From Gari tellinella (taxonomy: Eukaryota; Mollusca; Bivalvia; Cardiida; Psammobiidae): a stretch of 64,000 bases of DNA. The stretch covers positions 42,094,356-42,158,355 of the forward strand of contig OV277870.1 of assembly GCA_922989275.2 (NCBI GenBank), written 5' to 3'. This document shows, one piece after another, positions 33,607 to 44,928 of this stretch. Each line of letters starts with the position of its first letter. Within the stretch, counting starts at the first letter, position 1. Both the position numbers and the translations under genes were made by a program. Under the pieces are notes generated by a model that searched no databases, was not told the origin of the DNA, and worked only from the letters and a program-made list of their open reading frames with translations.

Positions 33607-33714
33607 AACATGCAGAGGTCCAGATACCGAACCTGTCACATTATCGTTATGTCTCTAAGAAACCTCACAAATAGTCAGTATCGAGGTGATTTATCAGTAG
33701 AGACAACATACATG

Positions 33715-34998
33715 TATAGGTCGTTTGCAGTTCAAAAAACCACGATAAATCTTAGATAATTTTAAAACTGGTGGACGTATTTAAATAAAATTTTGCATAT
33801 ACTTATGATGTGCCTATACCAACTCTGACAAGGAAATTCAGAATTTTTGATAGTCTGACTAAAAACTTTTCTTCTTTGTTTTATATAAATTTTGTGTCGC
33901 TGAAAATGGTCAATTACGTGGGGTGTTATTGGCTATTACCTTGATCAAGTTTGTTTATATGGGAGAATATCCCCAGGTAAAATCCCGTGCTAGTTGCTTC
34001 TGTCTGAAAGGTGAATCCCGTGCTGATGTAGGTTGTTTAGTTGTACAAATTTAATTGTGAGGCCCCATTACAGTTTTCACTATGCTAAATCCATGAACTC
34101 TTCACCAGGAATAAAGAGAATTGCATTACTTTTCAAAACGAAGCTCTAACATTTCTACATAATACAGAGCTCCAGATAAGAGAAAGTAAATTGAACAAGT
34201 CTAACATTTTCTCACTCGTTTCCTCACCAAATCATATGGTGTGATTACTCATCGAGACGATTCTAATGATCAAGTAGTCACACCATAGGGCTTGATTCAG
34301 AAATAAAGATTTTAGTTCTGGAAATGCTCCCCTTATCTGGAGCCCTGATAATATGTATCAGTGTTCGAGTTGTATTGCAGTATGTTTACGTTACGTTTTG
34401 TTTCCTTTAAACGAAAAAATAATAAAGGTTTACGATCTGCTCTGGAAACATTCTGTTGAAAATTTGATAATGGTAAGTTTGTGTAGATCGTCTAGTATGA
34501 ACATGTCTCTTCTACTAATTACATGTATCACATTTAGTTGTTTTGCGTTTTGTTGATAACACTTTTATATGAGTGGCACATGGTTCGGATCCTATTTAGA
34601 TACGAAATGGCTCCGGTGTCCGATCGGGATCCAACATGTTCGCAAATGACAGTATGATCGGTTAATACGTTTAAAACGTACCCCAGTCAGGGTCTCGTTC
34701 GGTTAGTTGTAAACCACTATGGTATGCGATAGCTTAACGGTGAGGCGTTACGGAGCCTTGAAAGAAAGGCTGTTGAATAATTTGAAATCACCCTTCGGAA
34801 AAGTGTCCCTTAGAAGTGCAAACTTTATATAGAAGTTATGAATAAAACTTTTTCATTACGAAATGAAACAAATTGTTATTTTTTGTCAGAGTTGGTATAG
34901 GTATATCATAAATCTATGCAAAATTTCATTTGACTTCGTTGTCTTGTTGTGGAAATATTTGAAAATTGTCGTGTTTTTTTTAACTGCAACGACCTATA
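33715..34998. mobile_element. inverted-repeat element Y, about 1.28 kb
   Basis: The left end tataggtcgtttgcagttca and the following 110 bp (including gtgcctataccaactctgac) are repeated in reverse at the right (cagagttggtataggtatat ... ctgcaacgacctata). No transposase found. A CAGGG-T element is inserted inside. Confidence 0.6.
34165..34347. mobile_element. CAGGG-T element inside element Y
   Basis: Ends cagagctccagataagagaa and ccccttatctggagccctg, with perfect 6-bp flanks ATAATA (34159-34164 and 34348-34353). Confidence 0.85.
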
Positions 34999-35019
34999 GT
35001 GTTTAGTGAAAACATAATG

Positions 35020-35615
35020 TACAGCGCTCCCTCTCTACAACGACAACCAACGGGGGAGAAAAAATATGTACGTTGTGCGGAGGGAGTCGTTATAGGGAGG
35101 GGAATTTGCAAACAGCTTGAATCCAGATCAGACGCTGCGTCTGCTCTGGATTCAAGCTGTTTGTCACTAGTCATTATGTTTTCTCTGTCAAAATGTTTAT
35201 TACGTAACATTGAGAAAAACAGCAGACGACAAGTTTAAGCAGACGACATTACAGCATTACAGTCGTGAATAGGTTGGACATAATTGTCCTGTTAGCGAAC
35301 TGCGACAAGGGTCGTTGTACAGTGGAGAAAACGTTATTCTTTCCCAATAAACGCGTTTACGCTAAAACTATTATTTGCAGGGCAAACAGTTTGGAGCCAG
35401 ATCAGACGCCGGGTAACCCGGCGTCTGACCAGGCGCCAAACTGTTTCCCACCATGATAAACATGAAATATCAGAATTGTCCAAAAGTTGTTCTTTTCTAC
35501 GTTTTAGTGTTTTGCGTTTGCGTACGTTTGCGTTTAAACGGGAAAGAATAACAGATTCTCCACTGTAACGGAGGGGTCTTTCTTTGAAGGGCCGTTGTAG
35601 AGAGGGAGCACTGTA
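35020..35615. mobile_element. TA-I element carrying a TA-J insertion
   Basis: Ends TACAGCGCTCCCTCTCTACA and gttgtagagagggagcactg, bounded by TA. CAAACAG hairpin at 35109-35163. Inner motifs cagcagacgacaagtttaag. The J element interrupts the right-hand gggtcgttgta repeat. Confidence 0.82.
35318..35567. mobile_element. TA-J element nested in TA-I
   Basis: Ends TACAGTGGAGAAAACG and cagattctccactgta. 250 bp with a hairpin at 35383-35447 and flanking CGCAAACG motifs. The target is a TA in ggtcgttgTA. Confidence 0.85.
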
Positions 35616-35837
35616 TATGTATAATTTGTATTGGAAAAAAACCCTCATCTAATCTGGAGCTCTGCATTTGATGGTCGCCATGATTCACTTTTACATGTAC
35701 CATAATATTTCTAGGACAACAGAATACAATTCTAATTTAATTTATTAAAATAAATTAATTACGAATGGTGGAAATCTGATGATAATTTGTGATGTTTATA
35801 CTTTTATTTCTCAAATAGGTAGACCCACACAACATTT

Positions 35838-35866
35838 TTCTCTCTCTCTCTATCTCTCTCTCTCTG
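35838..35866. repeat. TC microsatellite
   Basis: tttctctctctctctatctc and further TC units. Confidence 0.9.
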
Positions 35867-35975
35867 TCATGTTTATGTATACTGTTATGTGTAGATAAAG
35901 ATGAATATAAAGCAGACAACAATATGGAACCCTGGTTTCACATAACTAAAGCAGACCCCACTTTAGCAATATATA

Positions 35976-36228
35976 TTAACCCTTTCCCCTATAGAAGCGA
36001 CTTTTAGCGTATTTAATTTATTCCTCCGCTGAAGAAAATAGTTTCAGTTTATACCCTCATGAACATTTACCATAACACATATTTTTATATAGCCTAACAG
36101 ATGGTAGTTAAAAGCAGGCTGAAAGTAATGCAGAATGTGCCTAAAGGCACATTCTGCTTTACTTTCAACCTGCTTTAAGTGATCACCTGTCTTTAATATT
36201 ATAAATAGGTTATTGGGTAAAGGGTTAA
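35976..36228 (+). mobile_element. TTAA-B element
   Basis: Ends ttaaccctttcccctataga and attgggtaaagggttaa. Hairpin centre GTGCCTAAAGGCAC. Confidence 0.85.
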
Positions 36229-36352
36229 ACCCTGGTTACACTTACGAAATGCGAGTCAAACAGTTTGGATCCTGATCAGACTCCGGCTTAAGCGGCGTCT
36301 GAATAGGATCCAGATTGTTTGAAAATAACAATTGTAGATCTACTCGGGTTAA
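36225..36352. mobile_element. possible small TTAA element with CAAACAG hairpin
   Basis: Shares the right TTAA of the B element and ends at ctcgggttaa. Hairpin at 36257-36321 (gactccggcttaagcggcgt centre). The terminal repeats are short, so the borders are uncertain. Confidence 0.4.
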
Positions 36353-36369
36353 GGCAGAGATGGGGTTAA

Positions 36370-36850
36370 ATTGGGGTTTTATTTTAGGTAAGATCTAGAT
36401 CTACTTGTTTGTTTTACGAGTCGTTGTTGGAATATAGATATATCAGTAAGCAATAGAATACGTCCTATTTTCGCACGATCCTCAGCTTTTGAGGGATCGG
36501 TCAACTTAAGTCGTTTTGAGAAACAGTAAGGATTTAGTCGGAAATACGTAACCATAGAGTCTACTTTCATTTTGATTTGGCTAGGGCGATTAGACTTCAC
36601 TACGTAACAGGACAACCATCGGGTAAGTTGTATATTCTTTATTGAGAACAAGTGATTCATAATTCTGATTGTGATAGTTTGATATTTGATTTTTATCTTT
36701 TTGCGTGTACATGCTGGTGCGGAAAAAGAAACTAAGTAAAGTTTTAAGGTTCAGATACATGTACACGTAGATCTACATGTAAATCAACATATCGGCTCCT
36801 AAACAAAATGGCGTCAATCGCCTTCTTGACTAACGTGATAACACACCGTT
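36370..36850 (-). repeat. segmental repeat V, copy 1
   Basis: Shares long stretches with 53110-53650: gaatacgtaacc-type text, attcataattctgattgtga and acaaaatggcgtcaatcgcc. The minus frame 36660-36379 encodes YFRLNPYCFSKRLKL followed by DPSKAED. The second copy retains HFRLNPDYFFKRL and PSNAVD. Confidence 0.65.
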
Positions 36851-37011
36851 CTGATTTCACCAATGTTTAAACCCTTGCATTTGGCTTCTTCCATGCTTAT
36901 ATAGGTATATTGGTTTAATCCATTTTCGATCTAAGGGATAGCTCTACCTGTTCGAATTTGTCACTTTTCGTTTTGTTTTGTTTTTCAATGAAATTCCTAG
37001 ATCTATCAGCA

Positions 37012-37070
37012 ATCAATGTAGACTCAGATCAGATGCCTCAGTGGCGTCTGATCTGAGTCTACGCTGTTTG
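37012..37070. repeat. CAAACAG-type hairpin without outer arm
   Basis: gtagactcagatcagatgcc pairs with cgtctgatctgagtctac. The left CAAACAG is altered (agcaatcaat). Confidence 0.55.
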
Positions 37071-37184
37071 GCTATGTCATATATATAAAAAAACTCATCT
37101 TTTTGTCTTTCGTTATACAAAAAGACACGTTTTACGGAATGTCTTATACATGTCATGTATTTGATCTAGACCAACAGTGAAGAC

Positions 37185-37425
37185 GGGAGGACACGTTTTC
37201 TTTCCGGTTTGAACGCAAACAAAACGCAAACGCATTTAAAGTCAACCGTAGAAAATTAAATCGTTTTGAAAAGTTTGATATCTTATTTTAGCAGAGTGGC
37301 AGACAGTTTGAGTCTAATCAGACACCTGGTTGCCCGGCGTCTGCTCTGGCTCAAAACGATTTAGATGTAGATCTACAATAGAAATAACTGTTTTAGCGTA
37401 AATAATGTGTTCTCCTCTTAGCTGT
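37185..37425. mobile_element. old TA-J copy
   Basis: Divergent ends (acacgttttctttccggttt; ttttagcgtaaataatgtgt) and a hairpin at 37300-37364 with many mismatches. Confidence 0.5.
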
Positions 37426-37942
37426 AAATCCCTTAGCTGCTAGATATATCACTACCCGGTATTTGTATTGATACGAGGCTTGTTGTTGTTCTGCTAAGGA
37501 TTAGCGTCCCTCGTGCGTCTAATAGCTGCCGCATCCCAACGTTCTAGGATCCCGCAGCTTGCGCTATTATCGTCCGGACGTCTCCTCAGCCGGCGGAGAG
37601 GTCTAAAGTTGGGTTCCCGAAGTGGCTGTTTTTCGACATCAGATGATGGATTTCTAAAGTTCAATTTCGACGTGGTCTGGAATCCAAAGTTGATTTTCTT
37701 CAAGTTGTCTCTGGATCCAGTGGTGAGGAAAGGAAAACAAGGCTGACTCCAGGATACATCCTTCAAAAACGGCGCTTCTTACGGCCACACCCGCCGATGT
37801 TGGTCAGGGATCCAGCCATTGGCTAAGCCTGCCACGCTTAGCCATGGACTAGATCCCTGTGCCTCTCCCACGACGTGCACGTCTCGGCGGGTCGAGAGAG
37901 TGATACGAGGCTTGAGGTCGATGTTTTACTTAAATGACTTCC
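37426..37942. other. no gene recognised; GC-richer block
   Basis: Open frames exist on both strands at 37494-37766, in GC-rich sequence with a ggatccagccattggctaag palindrome-like stretch. None matches a family I know. Confidence 0.35.
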
Positions 37943-38238
37943 TTAACCCTTTACTCCTACAGTGGAGAATCTGTTATTCTTTCCCGTTTAAACGCAAACG
38001 TACGCAAACGCAAAGCACTAAAACGTAGAAAAGTACAACTTTTAGACAATTCTGATAATTCATTTTTATCTTGGTGGCAAAACAGTTTAGAGCCTGATCG
38101 GACGCCGGGTTACACGGCGTCTGATCTGGCTCCAAACTGTTTGCACTGCAAATAATAGTTTTAGCGTAAACGCGTTTATTGGGAAAGAATAACACATTCT
38201 CTACTGTAGCCTGTTTCTAGTTTCGTAGACAGTCAGAC
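37943..38238 (-). mobile_element. TTAA-A element split by a TA-J element
   Basis: Only the terminal repeat remains: ttaaccctttactccTA on the left and TAgcctgtttctagtttcg on the right of the J element, which together read through as a family A end. The rest is lost beyond about 38238. Confidence 0.7.
37958..38208. mobile_element. TA-J element nested in TTAA-A
   Basis: Ends tacagtggagaatctgttat and acattctctactgta. Hairpin at 38079-38143. The target TA is within ccATAgcctg of the host. Confidence 0.85.
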
Positions 38239-38354
38239 AAACATTCACTGATACTGACATAGGCCTACACACATAGACACCATGATGGACGGAGACAAAT
38301 TGATTCGTAATTTTGAATCAATACTATGAAGGAAAACTTAAACAGTTGATTCAA

Positions 38355-38714
38355 TACATCGCTCCCTCTCTACAACGGCCCTCCCAACAACGATTCCCTC
38401 TTTACAACGACCCTTGTTCCTCGTCCCCAAACAAGACAATTATCTCTAACCATTTCACCGCTGCAGTAACGTCTGCTTAAATTGTCGTCTGCTGTTTTTC
38501 TAAAAGTTGCATTAGTGACATTTTGAAAGAAAAAGCTTAATGACGAGTGACAAACAGCTTGAATCCAGATCAGACGCCGCGTTACGCGGCGTCTGATCTG
38601 GATTCAAGCTGTTTGCAAATATCAACCAATTTCCCTCCCTATAACGACTCCCTCCGAACAACGGACATAATGTTTGTCTCCCATTGGGTGTCGTTGTAGA
38701 GAGGGAACGCTGTA
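38355..38714. mobile_element. TA-I element
   Basis: Ends tacatcgctccctctctaca and gtagagagggaacgctgta. Perfect hairpin at 38551-38615 with a gacgccgcgttacgcggcgt centre. Confidence 0.82.
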
Positions 38715-38757
38715 CAATTCGAAATTAATATCCAAAGGGTAAACATGTTCTCTATGT

Positions 38758-39006
38758 TTAAGTCTTTCGCTGCCAAATTATTTGTGAGGTTTAAACACCT
38801 TCGTCGTTACTTTGTCGTCTTGTTCAATATTGTTGTCTGCAAGATCGTTTCAAAATTAGATTTAAGGAAATAAGACTTAAGAAATCTCGGAACGATTGTC
38901 AAACAGTATGGATCCTGATCAGACGCCGCGTAACGCGACGTCTGATCAGGATCCATACTGTTTGCAAAATATCGCCTTTTGGCGCCATTGGTAGTGAAAG
39001 AATTAA
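38758..39006. mobile_element. TTAA-M element with CAAACAG hairpin
   Basis: Ends TTAAGTCTTTCGCTGCCAA and ttggtagtgaaagaattaa. Hairpin at 38900-38964, in which a single G/A difference spoils perfect symmetry. Confidence 0.75.
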
Positions 39007-39099
39007 TGTAGAATGACTTAACATATCCAAGGACCAATACATGTAGATTTTTAATATGATTATCATTCATATCTTATTGTGCAAATGGCCTGATATAAT

Positions 39100-39275
39100 T
39101 AACCCTTTGAACACGAAATGTGTGATAGTCTAATTGTTGCAAATAGAATGGATCCTCATGAGACACTGAGTAACTCGGTGTCTCATCTGTCTCTTAACTG
39201 TTTGTCAATATGATGAGATTTTTGAAACAAAATGTAGATTTCTGAGAGTTTGCAGAGGACAAAGCGTGCTTAATA
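39100..39275. mobile_element. possible TTAA element with hairpin
   Basis: Left border ttaaccctttgaacacg, hairpin at 39140-39204 (catgagacactgagtaactc), right border guessed at gcgtgcttaa. Confidence 0.4.
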
Positions 39276-39747
39276 AGTTATAATGTTCACAACTAAACAA
39301 TGCCAACAGCCATTTTCAATGATAACATATACCCAACAGCCATTTGATATGATAAGCTTATCACTTGACAATATGGTGCATTGTTTACATTTTATGCAGT
39401 TAATTATTTACAGTTTATTATTTTATTATAGTGTCACATATAAAAGTTACATAAACGAGTTACAAATAGCATAACTCTACTTTCAGTTTTTTTTATATAA
39501 TTATATAGCAATATCCTACATTTGTGCCCACGGTCTTGTATATTGCAACTTCTGATTAGAGTCTACAGTACACTATTTGCGGAAATAAATTTCAACATAT
39601 AATGAAACTTAAAATTTAGAACAGACACCCCATAGATAAACAATGGACTAAACTAATATACATGTAGATCTATATAAACATGGAAGAATCCACTGTGCGC
39701 AAATGGTTTAAAGACATTACTCGACCTAGCTCGGGAATGTTTCACCA
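39276..39747. other. no feature recognised
   Basis: AT-rich spacer. Confidence 0.45.
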
Positions 39748-39990
39748 GGGGCCAGTTTTACTAAACTACTTACGCAAAAATGTTGCGTAGGTCAAACTCG
39801 TTTTACTCTTATTTTTCGATCATAAACGTTTGCAAACAGCAAATAGCCAGATCAGAGGACGCGCTTTTAGCGCGTCCTCTGATCTGGCTATTTGCTGTTT
39901 GTAGCAAGTGATAATAAAAAATATATATTAAAATTTAAAACTTTGACTTACGCAAATAATTTGCGTAAGTTGTTTAGTAAAACGGACCCC
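39748..39990. mobile_element. K element (GGGGCC ends) with hairpin core
   Basis: Ends ggggccagttttactaaact and gttgtttagtaaaacggacc (then cc), with acgcaaa/tttgcgt motifs next to them. The core at 39833-39901 is a perfect hairpin, caaacagcaaatagccagat. It lacks TTAA or TA borders, so it is a third kind of wrapper around the CAAACAG core. Confidence 0.7.
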
Positions 39991-40088
39991 AGTTGGTCCG
40001 GTAAAAAATTTGCTCTAGCAACGAAGCAGTGAGGAGTCTCATGAGAGGCCCCGTCTCTTATATTTGAAAGTTTAGTTAGAACACCCTA

Positions 40089-40338
40089 TACAGTGGAGAA
40101 TCTGTTATTCTTTCCCAATAAACGCGTTTACGCTAAAACTATTATTTGCAGTGCAAACAGTTAGGAGCCAGATCAGACGCCGGGTCACCCGGCGTCTGAT
40201 CAGGCTCCAAACTGTTTGCCACCAGGATAAACAAGAATTATCAGAATTGTCCAAACGTTGTTCTTTTCTACGTTTTAGTGCTTTGCGTTTGCGTACGTTT
40301 GCGTTTAAACGGGAAAGAATAACAGATTCTCCACTGTA
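40089..40338. mobile_element. TA-J element (in duplicated unit 1)
   Basis: Ends tacagtggagaatctgttat and gattctccactgta. Hairpin at 40154-40218. Nearly identical to the J element 947 bp downstream. Confidence 0.88.
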
Positions 40339-40464
40339 CTATTCTAAAAACAAACTTGAGTATGAGTATGTCATGGCCTCTCTAGACTGAATGAGATGGC
40401 TATGCCACATGTTCCAAGCTTTTACAGTTACTTTCACGCCTTTTGAGAAAAATGAGGGAGAGTC

Positions 40465-40700
40465 ATGTTAAGAACTGAGAGTAATGTCATATCAAGGACC
40501 GAGATAAATTTCATACAAAGGACCAAGAGTAATGTCATATAAAGGACCGAGAGTAATTTCATATAAAGGACCGAGAGTAATGTCATATAAAGGACCGAGC
40601 GTAATTTCATATAAAGGACCGAGAGTAATGTCATATAAAGGACCGAGAGTAATGTCATATAAAGGACAGAGAGTAATGTCATAAAGGACAGAGAGTAATG
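40465..40700. repeat. 24-bp minisatellite, array 1
   Basis: Units ataaaggaccgagagtaatg + tcat, with single-base variants. Interrupted on the right by a LINE tail. Confidence 0.92.
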
Positions 40701-40911
40701 TTTGATTGATTGATTGATTTTATTTTGGCAATAGTGGCATAGCATGGCAATACAAATGCATACACATATAATGAAAACTATAACAAATAAAGCATATACA
40801 TGGAAATGCACATGATATGCTCACCAATACCAAGGACTGCACAATACCAATACCAAGGACTGCACAAAAAAGGGAAAATGTATTTTCCCTTATTTCCATT
40901 GTGGTCCCCAT
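40701..40911 (-). mobile_element. LINE 3' tail fragment, copy 1
   Basis: On minus it ends in aaaataaaatcaatcaatca, the short-repeat 3' tail common in CR1/L2/RTE-type LINEs, after about 190 bp of non-coding sequence. Flanked on both sides by the 24-bp repeat. Confidence 0.6.
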
Positions 40912-41012
40912 GTCATATAATGAACCGAGAGTAATGTCATATAAAGGACCGAGAGTAATGTCATATAAAGGACCGACAGTAATGTCATTTAAAGGACCGA
41001 GAGTAATGTTAT
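40912..41012. repeat. 24-bp minisatellite, array 2
   Basis: Four units followed by ttttaagttcttatatacc, a junction text that recurs at about 43065 after the large array. Confidence 0.9.
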
Positions 41013-41035
41013 TTTAAGTTCTTATATACCTTATA

Positions 41036-41285
41036 TACAGTGGAGAATCTGTTATTCTTTCCCAATAAACGCGTTTACGCTAAAACTATTATTTGCAGTG
41101 CAAACAGTTTGGAGCCAGATCAGACGACGGGTCACCCGGCGTCTGATCAGGCTCCAAACTGTTTGCCACCAGGATAAACAAGAATTATCGGAATTGTCCA
41201 AACGTTGTTCTTTTCTACGTTTTAGTGCTTTGCGTTTGCGTACGTTTGCGTTTAAACGGGAAAGAATAACAGATTCTCCACTGTA
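41036..41285. mobile_element. TA-J element (in duplicated unit 2)
   Basis: Start offset is exactly 947 bp from the previous J copy. The flanking sequences (gagtatgagtatgtca, cacgccttttgagaaaaatg) are duplicated too. One hairpin pair is broken here (gacgacgggtcacccggcgt). Confidence 0.88.
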
Positions 41286-41410
41286 CTATTCTAAAAAACA
41301 ACTTGAGTATGAGTATGTCAGGGCCTCTCTAGACTGAATGAGATGGCTATGCCACATGTTTCAAGCTTTTACAGTTACTTTCACGCCTTTTGAGAAAAAT
41401 GAGGGAGAGT

Positions 41411-41601
41411 CATATTAAGAACCGAGAGTAATGTCATATCAAGGACCGAGATAAATTTCATACAAAGGACCGAGAGTAATGTCATATAAAGGACCGAGAG
41501 TAATTTCATATAAAGGACCGAGAGTAATGTCATATAAAGGACCGAGAGTAATGTCATATAAAGGACAGAGAGTAATGTCATATAAAGGTCAGAGAGTATT
41601 G
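41411..41601. repeat. 24-bp minisatellite, array 3
   Basis: About eight units, the duplicated counterpart of array 1. Confidence 0.9.
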
Positions 41602-41794
41602 TTTGATTGATTGGTTGCTTTTATTTTGGCAATAGTGGCATAGCATGGCAATACAAATGCATACACATACATGTATAATGAAAACTATAACAAATAAAGC
41701 ATATACATGGAAATGCACATGATATGCTCACCAATACCAAGGACTGCACAAAAAAGGGAAAAATGTATTTTCCCTTATTTCCATTGTGGTCCCC
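41602..41794 (-). mobile_element. LINE 3' tail fragment, copy 2
   Basis: Counterpart of 40701-40911. It lacks one internal repeat (accaataccaaggactgcac occurs once instead of twice in part). Confidence 0.6.
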
Positions 41795-43070
41795 ATGTCA
41801 TATAAAGGACCGAGAGTAATGTCATATAAAGGACCGAGAGTAATGTCATATAAAGGAGAGTAATGTCATATAAAGGACCGAGAGTAATGTTATATAAAGG
41901 ACCGAGAGTAATGTCATATAAAGGACCAAGAGTAATGTCATATAAAGGACCGAGAGTAATGTCATATAAAGGATCGATAGTAATGTCATTTAAAGGGTCG
42001 AGAGTAATGTCATATAAAGGACCGAGAGTAATGTCATATAAAGGACCGAGAGTAATGTTATATGAAGGACCGAGAGTAATGTTATATAAAGGACCGATAG
42101 TTATGTCATATAAAGGACCGAGAGTAATGTCATATAAAGGACCGAGAGTAATGTCATTTAAAGGGCCGAGAGTAATGTCATATAAAGGACCGAGAGTAAT
42201 GTTATTTGAAGGACCGAGAGTAATGTCATATAAAGGACCGAGAGTAATGTCATATAAAGGACCGAGAGTAATGTCATATAAAGGACCGAGAGTAATGTTA
42301 TATAAATGACCGAGAGTAATGTCATATAAAGGACCGAGAGTAATGTCATTTAATCACCGAGAGTAATTTCATATAAAGGACCGAGAGAAATGTCATATGA
42401 AGGACCGATAGTTATTTCATACAAAGGCCCGAGAGTTATGTCATATAAAGGCCCGAGAGTAATTTCATATAAAGGACCGAGAGTAATGTCATATAAAGGA
42501 CCGAGAGTAATGTCATATAAAGGACAGAGAGTAATGTTATATAAAGGACCGAGAGTAATGTTATATAAATGACCGAGAGTAATGTTATATAAAGGACCGA
42601 GAGTTATGTCATATAAAGGACCGAGAGTAATGTCATATAAAGGACCGAGAGTAATGTCATTTAAAGGGCCGAGAGTAATGTCATATAAAGGACCGAGAGT
42701 AATGTCATTTAAAGGACCGAGAGTAATGTCATATAAAGGACCGAGAGTAATGTCATATAAAGGACCGAGAGTAATGTTATATAAATGACCGAGAGTAATG
42801 TCATTTAAAGGACCGAGAGTAATGTCATTTAAAGGACCGAGAGTAATGTCATATAAAGGACCGAGAGAAATGTCATATGAAGGACCGATAGTAATTTCAT
42901 ACAAAGGACCGAGAGTAATGTCATATAAAGGACCGAGAGTAATTTCATATAAAGGACCGAGAGTAATTTCATATAAAGGACCGAAAGTAATGTCATATAA
43001 AGGACCGAGAGTAATGTCATATAAAGGACCGAGAGTAATGTCATATAAAGGACCGAGAGTAATGCTATTT
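41795..43070. repeat. 24-bp minisatellite, main array (about 53 units)
   Basis: Because 24 is divisible by three, several frames stay open: plus reads SYKGPRVM repeats, minus reads MTLLSVLY or YDITLGPL repeats. Variants include stops (ataaatgaccgag) and unit-to-unit changes with no codon bias, so I regard it as non-coding. A few units differ (tgtcatttaatcaccgagag at about 42344). Confidence 0.93.
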
Positions 43071-44173
43071 TAAGTTCTTATATACCGTATATAGGCTCGT
43101 ACTGCTGGTACGTACCAAAACTTTGTTTCTTGTAGAAATGAATTATTCAAAAGTTCAAAAATATGTTTATTATATGATAATCTGCTTATTAAATGTTACA
43201 ACAAAATTGATTTCGCAGAAAACGAGAAAAACACAAAACATAATTATATAAATAAGTCACGCTCAGTAATTTACCACTCATTTTTTTTTTCAATATGTAT
43301 TTTATTTTCAAACAAACCAATATCATGGAAAATACATACAAAGTAAATGATTAGACCGAAAGCTTAAAGCTTATCAGGACATATACAGTAGACTGCAAAA
43401 AATGGACTAGACTAATTTGGAAAATGGACTTGTGCATTTGAAGTTTTTGGAATGAATGAGTTCAATACTAGTGAATGTATGCTACATGTACAGTGGAAAT
43501 GCTATTTTTGGTTAAACCGTTTGTCTCTTAGACAAATAAATAGAGGATAATTGTTTTTTTCAGTATAACAGTCTGATGTTCACGAAATGGATTAAATTTG
43601 ATCTTATACTGAAAAAATACAATTATTCTATTTATTTATGCTTTTAAGCCACTTTTTAAACGAAATTGTTCGACAATTGTGAAAGCGAAAGTACATTATT
43701 TACCCCGTGTTGAGCCCCAAGTTTACATCGAACACATTAACCAAAACAGTTTCTCGTACGATGACGTCACTTATTTATTGATTTGACGTCATCCGAATTA
43801 CGTCGTTGCTCCCAATTTTGGATTCGTGTTCTTCCGTTGAGTGGTTCGCGACAAATCGGACTGCCGGAATTTAACGATAAGACACGATTGACTACGATTT
43901 TTGGGGAGCCCTACGGGGAAAACGGCGATTGGTAATAATCCACTGCAGTGGATTACCAAGTGATAATCCACTGCTATTTTCCGGTAATCCACCGAAAAGC
44001 ATAAATAAACGTCACTACCGGTATATTGAAGAAGTTGTCATTTTCTACATTTCGCTGCATTTCGTTTGCGTTTAGTTTCAAAGGAAACGCATTCCCTGTT
44101 CCCTAATGCTTCCCCGTCCTGTAGCGTGTTCAATAAGGTTAGCTAGTTTGTGCCCCGTGTGCAGCGTGCAGAG
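43071..44173. other. no gene; small palindromes near 43.93 kb
   Basis: At 43930-43995 ccactgcagtggattacc and two further gataatccactgc / ggtaatccacc units form a nested palindrome. A TGACGTCA-like pair (gatgacgtcac, tgacgtcatcc) is at 43760-43795. No coding frame recognised. Confidence 0.4.
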
Positions 44174-44405
44174 TACAGTAGAGATAATGTTTTCCTGCCA
44201 AAAAACCCGGTTACGCTTAAACTATTATTTCCATTGCAAACAGTTTTGGGGCCAGATCAGACGCCGAGTAACCAGGCGTCTGATCAGGCTCCAAACTGTT
44301 TGCCACTCAGATTAAAGCTGGTAGTATGAATTGTCACAATGTTGTCATTTTCTATATTTCATTGCTTTAGCGTTTGAACGACAGAATTACGTTTTCTCCA
44401 CTGTA
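44174..44405. mobile_element. TA-J element, divergent
   Basis: Ends tacagtagagataatg and cgttttctccactgta. Hairpin about 44236-44301 with mismatches (gttttggggccagatcagac). Confidence 0.75.
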
Positions 44406-44928
44406 TTTCAGACCGGTAGCCAGGTCGCAATCGACGACCATCGATTTCTTTACTAAACACGCTACTGTTTCTAATATAACCCTCATCGGGCTAATCGCGA
44501 CTTGGACTATTTGCAAACAGCGTGAATCCATTTCTAAGTTAGTTTTCTCTCTTTCTAAAATTATTCTTTCACTTTCCTTCTGCTTCTGCTTCTATACGGT
44601 GTGGGACCAGTTACTGCGTATAGCACCGGGTGGTGGTGTGCTACTTAAGGAATAATAATCAAAATATTTAACAGGAAGGGCTGCCTTGAAACCCTCTATT
44701 GTCTTTGCTCTCACTTTCCAGTTTTGTAAGCTAGTAGGTTTCCATTTCCTGCTCCTGTGCCTTTCTCAATTGCCGGCCACTGCTATCTGAATAAAGACAG
44801 AAAGAGATACAGTAAAGCTCTTCTATTATGACCACTTAAATGAAGGCTAAATGAAAAGTACCTCAGAATAAACCACACATCACTAATAAATGTGGCAATT
44901 CGCAGATCAACATGGCTTCAGAAGTAAT

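Noticed and set aside
42350..42904. 184-codon open frame encoding YDITLGPL repeats
   Set aside because: It is a direct consequence of the 24-bp unit; frames are open on both strands and stops appear by random variants.
41795..43070. CRISPR-like array of 24-bp repeats
   Set aside because: The units are contiguous, with no unique spacers; this is a minisatellite in eukaryotic DNA.
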